Positions 33,701 to 41,908 of a DNA stretch of 64,000 bases are shown here, piece after piece (the first letter of the stretch is position 1; each line of letters begins with the position of its first letter). The position numbers were made by a program, and so were the translations under genes. The stretch covers positions 124,001 through 188,000 of the forward strand of contig NZ_SMFV01000003.1 of the NCBI RefSeq assembly GCF_004339575.1, written 5' to 3'. Below the pieces are notes generated by a model. That model was given only the letters and a program-made list of their open reading frames with translations. It was not told where the DNA came from and ran no database searches. Source of the stretch: Phorcysia thermohydrogeniphila. GTDB lineage: Bacteria > Aquificota > Aquificia > Desulfurobacteriales > Desulfurobacteriaceae.

Positions 33701-34296
33701 CTGTAAACCTTCTTGCCATAGAAGAGTACGAAAAGATAAAAGAACGCTACGGGTTTATTCTTGAACAGGAAAAGGATTTAATAGAGTCAATAAAGAACCT
33801 AAAAGCGGCCATTAAGAAACTTGACGAAGAGATAGAGAAAAGGTTTACGGAGACCTTCAAGGCCGTAAACAGGCACTTTAAGAGAACCTTTAGACAGGTC
33901 TTTGGAGGAGGAAACGCAAGGCTTATTCTCACAAGTGACAACTTGGCTGAAGCCGGAATAGAGATTGAGGCCAAACCACCCGGAAAGAAACACAGCAACA
34001 TAAACCTCCTCTCTGGAGGAGAGAGAACCTTAGTTGCCCTCTCTTTCCTCTACGCCTTGTACTCCGTTCGTCCAGCTCCTTTTGTTGTTCTTGACGAGGT
34101 GGACGCAGCCCTTGACGAGGCCAACACATTAAGGTTTGTGGAGCTCCTAAAGCAGATGGCGACAGAAACACAGGTGATAGTCGTTACACACAACAAGCTA
34201 ACAATGGAGGCTGCGGACGTCCTATACGGAATAACGATGGAGGTTCCGGGAGTTTCAAAGGTAATTGGCGTTTCCTTTGAGTCCCTCGCTATTTAA
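30793..34296 (+). CDS. smc: Chromosome segregation ATPase SMC
   Basis: Condenses and segregates chromosomes with ScpA/ScpB, which are not in the window. At 1167 residues it has normal length. Walker A GPNGCGKSN (32-40), the arginine finger segment, about 330 residues of coiled coil, a hinge near 505-660 (GYIGLLRSLLD, EDILWVRDRI), the return coil and the C-terminal signature LLSGGERTL with Walker B VVLDEVDAALD. ATG follows AGAAGGAGGTTTTT. Confidence 0.97.
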   Translation: MFIKTLKLKGFKSFADETEIRFSEGINCIVGPNGCGKSNIVDALKWVVGDTSPKGMRASNLKDVIFKGSEGRRASKSAEVSVTLLKDDLFSLSEPEVEITRRVKSNGDSEFLINGRKVRLKDIQGFFTSIGLGNREYAFFEQGQVDRVLRMRPQERRALIDEAAEITLFKEKKAETLKELEEAEQNLESVRGVIEEVAKNLKTLKSQAEKAKKFQELRKKERELELKLLGFQLKKVRTEKELSESSIKVLQEDRISLEREISTLQVEIEELRKELEEVGAEIEATSKELYEVEKSRKEASVRKEFFQKEVKRLEGEIEEKKLEKEHKLRKIEQVKKELELLLKEEEELLKKLKETEKAEKEKRGRLKALESEKKSLEEKRKELQSRLNTISAHITKLQLDIAREEERFKSHKNAVERIPVELSELQKEKTYYEEQLKKASTEEEKLKEEKQALLEKIEAKKREKRKKVEKLESLETELSEKRNAVTALRAKIENTERILNSINLGKLEEKIVESGKQGKVKGYIGLLRSLLDVDSGWERIVESYISRFGAGIILKTFEDILWVRDRIKGNGRVLLLSADVEEVKGEKIQEATPLLDHVKARDTRVEKLVKVLFSNVFFAEKNAQDLAKKYPHCTFIDKDGNIFSGKGSYVGKFQKSSLLELEKELTKMKEELLKEEEELSELKEKLPPIREEIEEVEAEIEDLKQRGQEVDMELFTLQSKKKELRQKLTDISRREEELKERLKTAQNALSSHSSRVEMFKKKMEELNAEKDKTLQEIKKLDEEISKIDSILNREREESSRLSSETLLLKEKARTLKEKREGKERFLKILQKEVEETEKRIQKSESELERALSGIKKAEEILSGVDETIDDIKEELKALEERRGELTSIVKNKEEALKSRQKDLSEVQKKLKDLEIKAARLNVKEEELIKKILELDGSVSEALELGELVSDEEEAKKELINLKEKISRIGSVNLLAIEEYEKIKERYGFILEQEKDLIESIKNLKAAIKKLDEEIEKRFTETFKAVNRHFKRTFRQVFGGGNARLILTSDNLAEAGIEIEAKPPGKKHSNINLLSGGERTLVALSFLYALYSVRPAPFVVLDEVDAALDEANTLRFVELLKQMATETQVIVVTHNKLTMEAADVLYGITMEVPGVSKVIGVSFESLAI

Positions 34297-34299
34297 AAG

Positions 34300-34320
34300 A
34301 AAGGGGGGAACTCCCCCTTT
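34300..34320. terminator. Bidirectional hairpin between smc and the octaheme cytochrome
   Basis: AAAGGGGG and CCCCCTTT form an 8-bp stem with a GAACT loop just beyond the smc stop; its last bases overlap the convergent cytochrome stop. With an A-run on one side and T-run on the other it could act in both directions. Confidence 0.6.
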
Positions 34321-35551
34321 AGAACGTTCCGCCGTGAATATGGCAGGTAGTACACTCTGAACCCGGCTTGTGGGTTTCTAGATTCACAGGCAACCCAAGT
34401 CCGTTAACGGGAGAGTAGTCGCTACTTCCTTCATGACAGGCGGCACAGAGGGAAGAAATTTCCTTTCTCTTCGTTACAATATCATCACTTTCACTACCGC
34501 TTTCTATCGGAAGGTTTAGATAGTCTTCAAGTTCTTCCTCAACGGACAAGTCGTAAACTTTATCCTTACCTACTATAGTTCCCTCAAACTTTAGTCCCTC
34601 AAAGTAGGCTGTCGTTTGCGGGTCAACAACAGCGTACTTCATCTCCGAAGTATTATCGCTCTGCACAATCGGCCTTTCTACAAGTAGGGTCTCTCCCACC
34701 TTCTCCACAATCAGCTCTTCGTTATTTGAGGCATGGGGATTGTGGCACTGGCTACAGGCCAGAGACTCATGTTCAGTGTGAAAGAGGAATGAACCGTCAA
34801 AGGAAATGTCCTTAAAAGATTTATCCCCAGAAGTGTAGTCCCTGCCGCCGTGGTAGTCAGAACCCCAAGCCACGTCAACGACCGGAGGTTGAGAAGGAGG
34901 AGTTATGCTCCTGTCGGCTGTTCCGTCACCGTCGGTATCGGCAAGGGGCTCACTTTTTAGGACGAGCCATCCGTTTGTGTGACAAGTAAGGCAGAGCTCC
35001 TCTACCCTGTATTTGTAAGTCCCGCCGAGCTTTCCAAAGTCGGTGTCTGGCTCAACGATTCCGTCCATGTCCGGCTGCCAGTGGCAAACAACGCAGTCAA
35101 AGTCGTCTATACGGCCGTTTCCGTTAAAGTCGTGCTTTGAAACCGTTCTGCTACTCGTTCCAGCGTAAAAGTGGAGTCTCTCCATACCGTCGTGACACAC
35201 AAGGCAGTTCCTCTCTGCCCCTTCAGAGACTCCGTTTAGACCGTGACAGGCAGAGCAAACGTTTATTGCGTTCTTTCTTCCAACCTTTTCCACAGCCCTA
35301 TCTATGACTTTCTGGTAATCCTCAACCGATAGGTCGGCCGTTGCCATGGTGTGTTTAAACTCTTGGTGACATCCCAAGCAGTCCTTCTGTCCCCAAGCTT
35401 CCCTGTGGTTTTCCTCTGTAAGATAGGGGGCGCTCCTAACGGCAACGTTTACTCCGAGGTCGGTGTAGTGAATGTCCTGCTCACTAATCTCTCCACATCC
35501 AGCAGCTGTTAGAACTCCGGCCAACAAAGCGAAAGAGAAGAAACGTTTCAC
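34319..35551 (-). CDS. Octaheme c-type cytochrome lipoprotein
   Basis: 410 residues with eight CXXCH heme sites (CLGCH at 58-62, then CSACH, CLVCH, CVVCH, CLTCH, CSQCH, CAACH and CTTCH near the C-terminus). The leader ends in a lipobox AAGC (Cys19), so it is a lipid-anchored periplasmic or outer-membrane cytochrome. Two EF-hand-like loops (DFNGNGRIDDFD and DTDGDGTAD) suggest calcium binding. It shares overall character with the larger cytochrome at 50-54 kb and may hand electrons to or from it; the direct partner is not visible. Confidence 0.9.
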   Translation of the reverse strand: MKRFFSFALLAGVLTAAGCGEISEQDIHYTDLGVNVAVRSAPYLTEENHREAWGQKDCLGCHQEFKHTMATADLSVEDYQKVIDRAVEKVGRKNAINVCSACHGLNGVSEGAERNCLVCHDGMERLHFYAGTSSRTVSKHDFNGNGRIDDFDCVVCHWQPDMDGIVEPDTDFGKLGGTYKYRVEELCLTCHTNGWLVLKSEPLADTDGDGTADRSITPPSQPPVVDVAWGSDYHGGRDYTSGDKSFKDISFDGSFLFHTEHESLACSQCHNPHASNNEELIVEKVGETLLVERPIVQSDNTSEMKYAVVDPQTTAYFEGLKFEGTIVGKDKVYDLSVEEELEDYLNLPIESGSESDDIVTKRKEISSLCAACHEGSSDYSPVNGLGLPVNLETHKPGSECTTCHIHGGTF

Positions 35552-35634
35552 CCCTTGCCTCCTGAAAAGGCTTTTGGGTTAATTGTAATACACATAATTC
35601 TACATTGCAAACATAAAAAAAAACTAATTAAAGG

Positions 35635-36300
35635 TCAACCTAAGAGCTCGTAAACCGTCGCCATACCGAAAAAGAGCGGCTTGAAATGGCCTTCCCTGAA
35701 TCCCTTCTTCAGTGCAAGCTTAATAAGCTCCTCGTAGTGAGGAAAGTTCACTATAGTTTCAAATAAGTGGTGGGTTACATCCTCCTTAGAGCGAATCTTC
35801 CCCATGGGCAGAAGAACGTACTTGAGGAAACCTACAAATGTTTTCCTCAGGACGGGATTTTGCGGTATGGAAACTTCAAGTATCCTGACCGTTCCCCCTC
35901 GTTTCAGTACCCGCCTTATTTCAGCCAAAGCCTTTTCGGTATTCCCAAAGTGTCTCAGGCTTAGTGAAACGAGAACTGTATCAAAGGAAGAATCTTTAAA
36001 GGGAAGGTTTAGAGCATCCCCCCTAACGAAGGGGAGTTCCGGAAGCTTTCTCCTCGCAACCTTCAGCATAGAGAGGGAATAGTCAAGGCCAATAACTGTC
36101 TTTGCTTTCTCTTTTACAAGAGCTGCTATTTCCCCCGTTCCACAGGCAAGGTCAAGGGTAACGCCTAAATTTTCAAGGCCTTTAATGAGTTCCCTCTGCC
36201 ACCTTGAGATTATTCCAAGAGAAAGGGTCTTTGAGATGGAATCGTACCTATCGGCTATCTTGTCAAATATCTCAACTCCTACAGGCTGTTTTTTCCCCAT
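35635..36300 (-). CDS. ubiE: Demethylmenaquinone methyltransferase (UbiE/MenG)
   Basis: Class I SAM methyltransferase of 221 residues for the last step of (mena)quinone synthesis. The family start VEIFDKIADRYDSISKTLSLGI, SAM motif LDLACGTGEIA, RGDALNLPF and the UbiE tail motif DVTHHLFETI are present. One base separates it from the upstream PfkB gene. Confidence 0.9.
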   Translation of the reverse strand: MGKKQPVGVEIFDKIADRYDSISKTLSLGIISRWQRELIKGLENLGVTLDLACGTGEIAALVKEKAKTVIGLDYSLSMLKVARRKLPELPFVRGDALNLPFKDSSFDTVLVSLSLRHFGNTEKALAEIRRVLKRGGTVRILEVSIPQNPVLRKTFVGFLKYVLLPMGKIRSKEDVTHHLFETIVNFPHYEELIKLALKKGFREGHFKPLFFGMATVYELLG

Positions 36301-36301
36301 C

Positions 36302-37285
36302 TCACTTCCCAGAGCTTAACAGTAACTTTTTCGTCTCCTCCCAAGAGCCCTGCGGTTCAGGGAACTCCTCCTTAAAGAAGCGCTCATACCTTCTAATAAC
36401 TTTTTCCCAAGTCGGAAGGCTCGTTTGGGCTCCCTCAGCCTCTATTGTAAAAGAGGCAACAACAGATGCTATCTTACCAGCAGTAGGAACATCGTAACCT
36501 TTAAGGAGTGCAACTAAAAAGGCCGCCCTGTGGGAATCGCCTGCTCCTGTCGGATCAACAAGCTTTGCAGGCTTTACCGCCGGTACCCTGTAAACTCTAT
36601 CATTAAAGATGATAACTGAACCGCGAGCCCCCATTGAAACGCATACAAGGCGAGGACCTTTTATCTCCTTAAGGCTCCTTATCTTCAGGAGCTCCTTTAT
36701 CCTCTTTGCCTCGTGATTATTCATAAAGAGCATGTGAACGTAGGGAAGAATCCTAACGACTCTATAGGGGTAAGAGAAAGTCTCCTGACCGGGATCAAAA
36801 CTTACAACCGCTGGAACTTTCTTGGATCTTAGAAACCTGTAGTAAAACTCAAAGTGGCCCGTAGAGAAGTGGAGAACCTTGTACTCCTTAGAGAGCTCCT
36901 CAGCAAACTTCTGATTTTTAAAGAGCAGTTTAGAAGTTTCCCGTCTGTTCTCGTAGTAGTAGAGTATCTGGTCGTCGCTACCTTCTATACTTATGATGAA
37001 GCTTCTCGGCATAGGAGAATTACTGTTCTCTATCACTCCCCTTACGTCTACTCCCTGCTCTATAAGGGTTCTCTCATAGTTAAACCTCTTAAAGTCGTAG
37101 CCAGAGACCGCAAAAACCCCACTCTTAGCTCCGAGCCTTGCCGCAGCAACGGCAACGTTTGCCCCTGCTCCCCCGTAGGTGTACCTGTACTTTTCGGCTT
37201 GAACGGTCTCATTTACGCTGGCAAAGCGCTTTACCAGCAAAACGTTATCTATTACTATGCTCCCAAAGGCAAGTATATCCCTCAA
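36302..37285 (-). CDS. PfkB-family carbohydrate/nucleoside kinase
   Basis: Ribokinase-fold kinase of 327 residues. It shows the N-terminal GGAGANVAVAAARLGA, a lid region, and the C-terminal DPTGAGDSHRAAFLVAL with the anion hole and catalytic Asp. SFDPGQETF near residue 160 is reminiscent of adenosine-kinase-like members, but the substrate is not secure. It overlaps the YlxR gene by 4 nt. Confidence 0.85.
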   Translation of the reverse strand: MRDILAFGSIVIDNVLLVKRFASVNETVQAEKYRYTYGGAGANVAVAAARLGAKSGVFAVSGYDFKRFNYERTLIEQGVDVRGVIENSNSPMPRSFIISIEGSDDQILYYYENRRETSKLLFKNQKFAEELSKEYKVLHFSTGHFEFYYRFLRSKKVPAVVSFDPGQETFSYPYRVVRILPYVHMLFMNNHEAKRIKELLKIRSLKEIKGPRLVCVSMGARGSVIIFNDRVYRVPAVKPAKLVDPTGAGDSHRAAFLVALLKGYDVPTAGKIASVVASFTIEAEGAQTSLPTWEKVIRRYERFFKEEFPEPQGSWEETKKLLLSSGK

Positions 37286-37818
37286 AACTCCCCCGTCTCT
37301 AATAACTTCTTGAGCTTTTCCCCCACCGAGTAAAGCTTCCTGCCTATACCAACCTTCTCAACGAAAACAGCACCAGCCCTTCTTTCTTTCCTCAGGGCGT
37401 TCCCTATCTCCTCAGAGGAGAAAAGGTTATCAACGACTAAGTAAGAGTCCTTTATTAGCCTCTTTTTTGTCTTCTCACTCAAGTCCGAAGCCAAGATAAG
37501 CGTCCCTTCCCTACTTCTAACCCCCTTTATGTTGTCCTGTCCGATAACCGTTACTCCGGTTCTGTGGGAAAGAGAAAGGAGGTGGAGAAAGTACTCTTTT
37601 AAGGCCTTAAGTGTTGTTTCGTAAACCTCTTCCGGCGTTACTTTATTTTTAAACCTCTTTTTCACAAAGCTCTTTATACAGCTATAGGTGGGACATACGT
37701 TAAAGCCCCTACCCGGCAGTTTCCTCGCAAGGTCGGGCAGGGGCTTCCCTTCAAAGACGACAAACCTTATAAACTTATCGGTTTCATCCTTTACCTTACA
37801 GCCGGCACAGGCCCTCAT
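37282..37818 (-). CDS. YlxR domain fused to an L7Ae-like domain
   Basis: 178 residues. The N-terminal YlxR/DUF448 RNA-binding domain has RACAGCK, a basic strand and LPGRGFNVCP. The C-terminal half (from about residue 85) looks like L7Ae/L30e: TGVTVIGQDNIKGVRS, TLILASDLSEKTKK, GAVFVEKVGIG. In many bacteria ylxR and an L7Ae gene are adjacent in the nusA operon; here they are joined. It sits directly after nusA with a 4-nt overlap. Confidence 0.8.
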   Translation of the reverse strand: MRACAGCKVKDETDKFIRFVVFEGKPLPDLARKLPGRGFNVCPTYSCIKSFVKKRFKNKVTPEEVYETTLKALKEYFLHLLSLSHRTGVTVIGQDNIKGVRSREGTLILASDLSEKTKKRLIKDSYLVVDNLFSSEEIGNALRKERRAGAVFVEKVGIGRKLYSVGEKLKKLLETGEF

Positions 37819-38954
37819 TCCTCATCTTCCATTGCTTCAAGCTCTTCAAGCTTCCTGTAGTCACTCTCCTTGATTATATCTATGCCGACAATCTGACCGG
37901 TTTGACCAACAAGCTTAGAGGCAAGCCTTGCATTTACTCCGTGTTTACCGATAGCAAGGGAGAGCTGGTCGTCTGGAACAACTACCTCAACCCTCAGCTC
38001 CCCGTTCTCGTCCTCGTAGCTCTCTGCATGGAGAACCTTGGCAGGGGATAAAGCCCTTGCAACAAGCTCCGCTACGTCGTCAGACCACTCAATTATCTCA
38101 ACCTTTTCACCTGAGAGCTCCTTTGATATAGGGATAATCCTGCTCCCTTTAACGCCAATGCACGCACCAAGAGGGTCTATGTAGTCTGCGAGAGCTTTAA
38201 CGGCAACTTTTGCTCTAACTCCCGGTTCTCTTGCAACGGCCTTTATCTCAACAAGCCCATCTGCAACTTCTGGAATCTCTATCTCCATAAGTCTCTTTAA
38301 GAACTTTGGATGAGTCCTTGAAAGAATCACGTAAGGAGGAGGGTAGTCATCAATCCTTGAAGGCTTCCTGCGGTTGTAGTGCTTGTAGTCAAAGACGACG
38401 TCGTATATGTAAGCCCTAACCCTGTCGCCTATTTTGTACCTTTCTTTTGGAATTTTCTCCTCTTTTGGCAAGATACCAACTACTCTTCCAAGGTCAACTA
38501 CAATGTCACCGTTTCTCCTTATCTCCTTAACGGTTCCAGAGATAACATCCCCTATTTTCTGTTTAAAGTAATCGTAGAGAGCTCTCCTCTCTGCCTCTGT
38601 AATTTTGTCGTGTATAACCTGATAGGCGGTCTTTGCGGCAATCCTTCCGAGCTCTTCCGTCTTTATCTCAATGAGGACTTTATCTCCAAGCTTTACGTCC
38701 TCCCCAAAGAGCTCCTTAGCCTCCTCTAAGGATATCTCGTGGTCTGGATCCTTAACGGACTCAACTACGACCTTTTCCTGATATATGCCAAAATCCTTTC
38801 CATCCTCGTCAATTTTTACGACGAGCTTTCCCCTGTACCCTGCTTTCTTAGCGGCGTTGATAATTCCTACCTTTACAGCCTCAATAACGTCCTCTTTGGA
38901 TATGCCCTTTTCACGGCATAGGAGTTCTATACTTTTACCGAGAGTTTCCATCAA
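37815..38954 (-). CDS. nusA: Transcription termination/antitermination factor NusA
   Basis: 379 residues: an N-terminal RNAP-binding domain, an S1 domain (GDVISGTVKEIRRNGDIVVDLGRVVGILP) and two KH domains (ending with SLAIGKHGVNARLASKL). It lacks the acidic repeats of E. coli NusA, as in most non-gamma bacteria. The operon rimP-nusA-ylxR is conserved; infB does not follow here, being replaced by pfkB and ubiE. Confidence 0.95.
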   Translation of the reverse strand: MMETLGKSIELLCREKGISKEDVIEAVKVGIINAAKKAGYRGKLVVKIDEDGKDFGIYQEKVVVESVKDPDHEISLEEAKELFGEDVKLGDKVLIEIKTEELGRIAAKTAYQVIHDKITEAERRALYDYFKQKIGDVISGTVKEIRRNGDIVVDLGRVVGILPKEEKIPKERYKIGDRVRAYIYDVVFDYKHYNRRKPSRIDDYPPPYVILSRTHPKFLKRLMEIEIPEVADGLVEIKAVAREPGVRAKVAVKALADYIDPLGACIGVKGSRIIPISKELSGEKVEIIEWSDDVAELVARALSPAKVLHAESYEDENGELRVEVVVPDDQLSLAIGKHGVNARLASKLVGQTGQIVGIDIIKESDYRKLEELEAMEDEE

Positions 38955-38966
38955 AAGCCTCCTTAT

Positions 38967-39455
38967 TTACTTGTTGAAGAGGGAATCTATGTCCACTCTT
39001 GCGCTCTTGATATTTTCGTAGGGTATTTCTACTTCTGCGTTCCTTGATACATCGTGTACCGTAACGCCCCTTTCTGACGTTGCAACAACCTCACCTTTAA
39101 AGTTTCTCTGGTTGTCCATAGGCTCGTGGGTCTTTATCTTCACTACAACTCCCTTGTGCCTCTCAAAGTCCCTGCGGGTCTTTAAAGGCCTGTCAAGTCC
39201 GGGAGAGGAAACTTCCAAGTTGTAGGAGTGGGGAATAAGGTCCTCAACGTCAAGGAGAGTTCCTATCCTTTCGCTTATCCACTGACAGTCAGAGATAGTA
39301 ATACCGCCCTCAGGTCTATCGGCGTATATCCTCAGAACCCACCCTACCGGCTCTCTCACGAACTCAATGTCTACAAGCTCAAAACCGCCTTCCTCCAAAA
39401 TTGGCAAAAGAAGCTCCCTTACTCTATTTACAATTTCTTGAATTCTTTCCTCCAT
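38967..39455 (-). CDS. rimP: Ribosome maturation factor RimP
   Basis: 162 residues for 30S maturation. Typical signatures are GFELVDIEFVRE, LRIYADRPEGGITISDC and SYNLEVSSPGLDRPL. The ATG at 39455 follows CGGAGCTCGCT; an upstream start would add 20 residues that overlap the terminator region and are unlike the family. It leads the nusA operon with 12 nt to nusA. Confidence 0.93.
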   Translation of the reverse strand: MEERIQEIVNRVRELLLPILEEGGFELVDIEFVREPVGWVLRIYADRPEGGITISDCQWISERIGTLLDVEDLIPHSYNLEVSSPGLDRPLKTRRDFERHKGVVVKIKTHEPMDNQRNFKGEVVATSERGVTVHDVSRNAEVEIPYENIKSARVDIDSLFNK

Positions 39456-39481
39456 AGCGAGCTCCGGGATTGGAGTTAAAT

Positions 39482-39509
39482 AAAAAGGAGCGGTTCCGAA
39501 GAACCGCTC
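39482..39509 (-). terminator. Strong intrinsic terminator with UUCG tetraloop after smpB
   Basis: On the minus strand, GAGCGGTTC and GAACCGCTC form a 9-bp stem closed by a C(UUCG)G tetraloop, followed by CTTTTTA. It ends the S1-smpB transcript and separates it from rimP-nusA, which begins 27 nt further on. Confidence 0.85.
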
Positions 39510-39607
39510 ACACAAAAAAGGAGTATGAGTGCGATGAACACAGACAGCTTCTAACCGCCGATTCTAAATTTAGGGCGATTCGGTGCCGTTAGCAAACGAC
39601 AGCAAAG

Positions 39608-40066
39608 TTACCTGTAGAATTTCATAGCCTTCTGGGCTTCCCTCTCAAGCTCCCTTCTCTTTATGGCCTCTCTCTTATCGTACTTCTTCCTTCCTTTGGC
39701 CAAAGCTATTTCTACTTTTACTTTCCCCCGCTCGTTAAAGTACATCCTTAAGGGAATTATCGTTAGACCCTTTTCCTGACTCTTTCCAAAAAGTCTTTTT
39801 ATTTCCGACTTGTGGAGGAGAAGTTTTCTCTTCCTCGTTGGCTCGTGGTTGAAGAGGTTGCCGTGGCTGTAGGGAGCTATGTAGGCGTTAAAGAGGTAAG
39901 CCTCACCGTCCTCTATTCTGACAAAGGCATCCCTAAGGTTTGCCTTTCCTTCCCGTAGAGACTTTACTTCCGTTCCCTTTAGCGCTATACCAGCCTCGTA
40001 CTTCTCAAGTATCTCATAGTCGTGGTACGCCTTTTTGTTTTTTATTTCTGGAGCTCTTCCTGCCAT
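39608..40066 (-). CDS. smpB: SsrA-binding protein SmpB
   Basis: 152 residues; binds tmRNA and enters the A site during trans-translation. Motifs: NKKAYHDYEILEKYEAGIALKGTEVKSLREG, the EAYLFN strand and the basic tail RREAIKRRELEREAQKAMK. It overlaps the S1 gene by 25 nt. No tmRNA gene is visible next to it. Confidence 0.95.
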   Translation of the reverse strand: MAGRAPEIKNKKAYHDYEILEKYEAGIALKGTEVKSLREGKANLRDAFVRIEDGEAYLFNAYIAPYSHGNLFNHEPTRKRKLLLHKSEIKRLFGKSQEKGLTIIPLRMYFNERGKVKVEIALAKGRKKYDKREAIKRRELEREAQKAMKFYR

Positions 40067-41058
40067 TTCAGTATCACTCTCCTCTTTTCAGCGTCAACTC
40101 TGTCAACGGTAAATTTATACCTGTGCTTGTACTTTAGCTTTACTCCTTTCGGAAGGCTCACGGCAGGAACGTAGCCTGCGATGTCGCCGGGGAGCTCCAC
40201 CCAGTAACCTCTTTTATCTTCCTTTACAACTATTCCTTCTACTTCCATTCCCGGCCTGTACTTTTCTTCTACCTTTTTCCAAGGATCCTCCGTTACTTCC
40301 TTCAGGCTGAGAACAAGCCTTTCTTTATCTCTCTCTATCTTTCTTATCTTAACCCTTATCCTGTCGCCTATCTTTGCAACATCAAAGGGCGTTTTTAATC
40401 CAGACCACGATATGTCGCTCTTGTGAACAAGACCGTCAACCCCATCAACGTCAACAAATATCCCAAAGTCAACTATGTTCTTAACGGTTCCTTCTACTAT
40501 ATCCCCCTCCTTAAGCCTCTTGAGTGTTTCTTTCCGCTTCTCCGCCCTTTTCTCTTCAAGGAGCCTCCGACGGGAAATTACTATGCTTCTCCTTTTCCTA
40601 TCAACGGAAAGTACCTTGGCCTCTATTTCTCTATCAAGCCAGTCATCCGGCTTTGTAACCGGCATTATGTCAACTTGCGACATCGGCAGGAAAACGGTAA
40701 GCCCATCCTCCAGCTGAACCTTATACCCCCCACGAACTCTCTGCCTTATCCTTCCCCTTACAACACCTTTCTTCTCTATCTCCGTAGCAACCCTTTCCCA
40801 TTCCTTTATTGAACGGGCACAGTTAACAGAGAGGAGGGCGTAACCCTCTTCTGTTTCAGGCTCAACGATGCAAACGTCTATTTTGTCCCCTACCTTCGGT
40901 TTGTAGCCGAGCTCCTTTACAGAGACTACCCCTTCCGACTTCCAGCCAAAGTCAACAAAGACCTCGTGGTCAGTAACCTTAACAACTGTGCCCGTTATAA
41001 CCTCCTGATTGAGGCGCTTAAAACTATCTTCCAGCAGCTTGGCAAACTCCCCTTCCAC
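40042..41058 (-). CDS. Short ribosomal protein S1-like protein with four S1 motifs
   Basis: 338 residues in four OB-fold S1 repeats: GTVVKVTDHEVFVDFGWKSEG, GRIRQRVRGGYKVQLEDGL, GTVKNIVDFGIFVDVDGVDG (best match) and GIVVKEDKRGYWVELPG. It is shorter than E. coli S1 (six repeats) and resembles thermophile S1. GTG at 41058 follows AAGGGGGAAACTGGA and is preferred over the ATG at 41106, which has no ribosome binding site; either way it overlaps ispH, the classic ispH-rpsA linkage. Confidence 0.85.
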   Translation of the reverse strand: MEGEFAKLLEDSFKRLNQEVITGTVVKVTDHEVFVDFGWKSEGVVSVKELGYKPKVGDKIDVCIVEPETEEGYALLSVNCARSIKEWERVATEIEKKGVVRGRIRQRVRGGYKVQLEDGLTVFLPMSQVDIMPVTKPDDWLDREIEAKVLSVDRKRRSIVISRRRLLEEKRAEKRKETLKRLKEGDIVEGTVKNIVDFGIFVDVDGVDGLVHKSDISWSGLKTPFDVAKIGDRIRVKIRKIERDKERLVLSLKEVTEDPWKKVEEKYRPGMEVEGIVVKEDKRGYWVELPGDIAGYVPAVSLPKGVKLKYKHRYKFTVDRVDAEKRRVILKWQEELQK

Positions 41059-41908
41059 TCCAGTTTCCCCCTTCACCAAGAAGTCTAAGGTAGTCAACAA
41101 CTTCATCTATAACCCACTGAGGGGTAGAGGCCCCAGCAGTTACTCCTACAACTTCTGCTCCCTCAAACCAAGAAGGGTCTATCTCTTCCTTAGATTCTAT
41201 ATGATAGCTCCTCTCATTAACGCTCTTAGAAATCTGATAGAGCTTTGTTGTGTTTGAGCTGTTCTTTCCTCCAACGATGAGCATAACGTCCACCTGAGAG
41301 GCAAGCTCCCTCGTCTCCTTCTGTCTTACAGTTGTGGCTTTACATATTGTATTGTATACCTTTAACTCCTTTGCTTTAAGTGCAAGCAGGGAGACCGCCT
41401 TACGGAAAAAGTCCATATTTAGTGTCGTCTGGCAAACAACACCAAGCTTTGAAAACTGGGGAAGTTCTTCTAACTCCTCTAAGGAATTAACGATGATAGG
41501 GTCTTTTATATGTCCAGCTATTCCTCTTACTTCCGGATGCTTGGGATTCCCCAAGATTAGGACAGGATAACCCTCCTTCTCTAACTTCGTAACTTTGTCG
41601 TGAATCTCTTTTACGAAAGGACAAGTAGCATCAACTATTTCAAGCCCTTTTTCCTTCAGGTAGTTGAAAACTTGAGGAGCAACGCCGTGGGAACGAATTA
41701 TTACAGTATTCCCCGTCTCTAACGCCTCCATATCCTCAACAAAGTCCATTCCAAGGGCTTTAAGCCTTTCTATTTCTCTCTTGTTATGGATAAGTTCCCC
41801 AAGACAGTAGGCCTTTCCTTTCCCTTTTTTGGCGGCCTCAACTGCAATGTTTACAGCTCTCTTCACTCCCCAACAAAAGCCAGCGCTCTTTGCTACCCTA
41901 ATTTTCAC
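41024..41908 (-). CDS. ispH: 4-hydroxy-3-methylbut-2-enyl diphosphate reductase
   Basis: Last step of the MEP isoprenoid pathway. The three cluster cysteines are in AGFCWGVKRAV, DATCPFVKEIH and NTICKATTVRQ, and substrate contacts include RSHGVAP, VVCQTTLNMDFF and GKNSSNTTKL. 294 residues, full length, with a short extra C-terminal tail. It overlaps plsC by 4 nt upstream and the S1 gene downstream. Confidence 0.95.
   Translation of the reverse strand: MKIRVAKSAGFCWGVKRAVNIAVEAAKKGKGKAYCLGELIHNKREIERLKALGMDFVEDMEALETGNTVIIRSHGVAPQVFNYLKEKGLEIVDATCPFVKEIHDKVTKLEKEGYPVLILGNPKHPEVRGIAGHIKDPIIVNSLEELEELPQFSKLGVVCQTTLNMDFFRKAVSLLALKAKELKVYNTICKATTVRQKETRELASQVDVMLIVGGKNSSNTTKLYQISKSVNERSYHIESKEEIDPSWFEGAEVVGVTAGASTPQWVIDEVVDYLRLLGEGGNWSGRGVCQAAGR

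Noticed and set aside
31659-33719. Long Ser/Phe-rich open frames antiparallel to smc.
   Set aside because: They are reverse-strand shadows of Lys/Glu-rich coiled coil, with no start signals and no homology.
39591-39607. GCAAACGACAGCAAAG resembles the start of a tmRNA tag (Ala-Asn-Asp) beside smpB.
   Set aside because: No tRNA-like 5' or 3' end, no pseudoknot region, and the following bases are the reverse of the smpB stop region. Coincidence.
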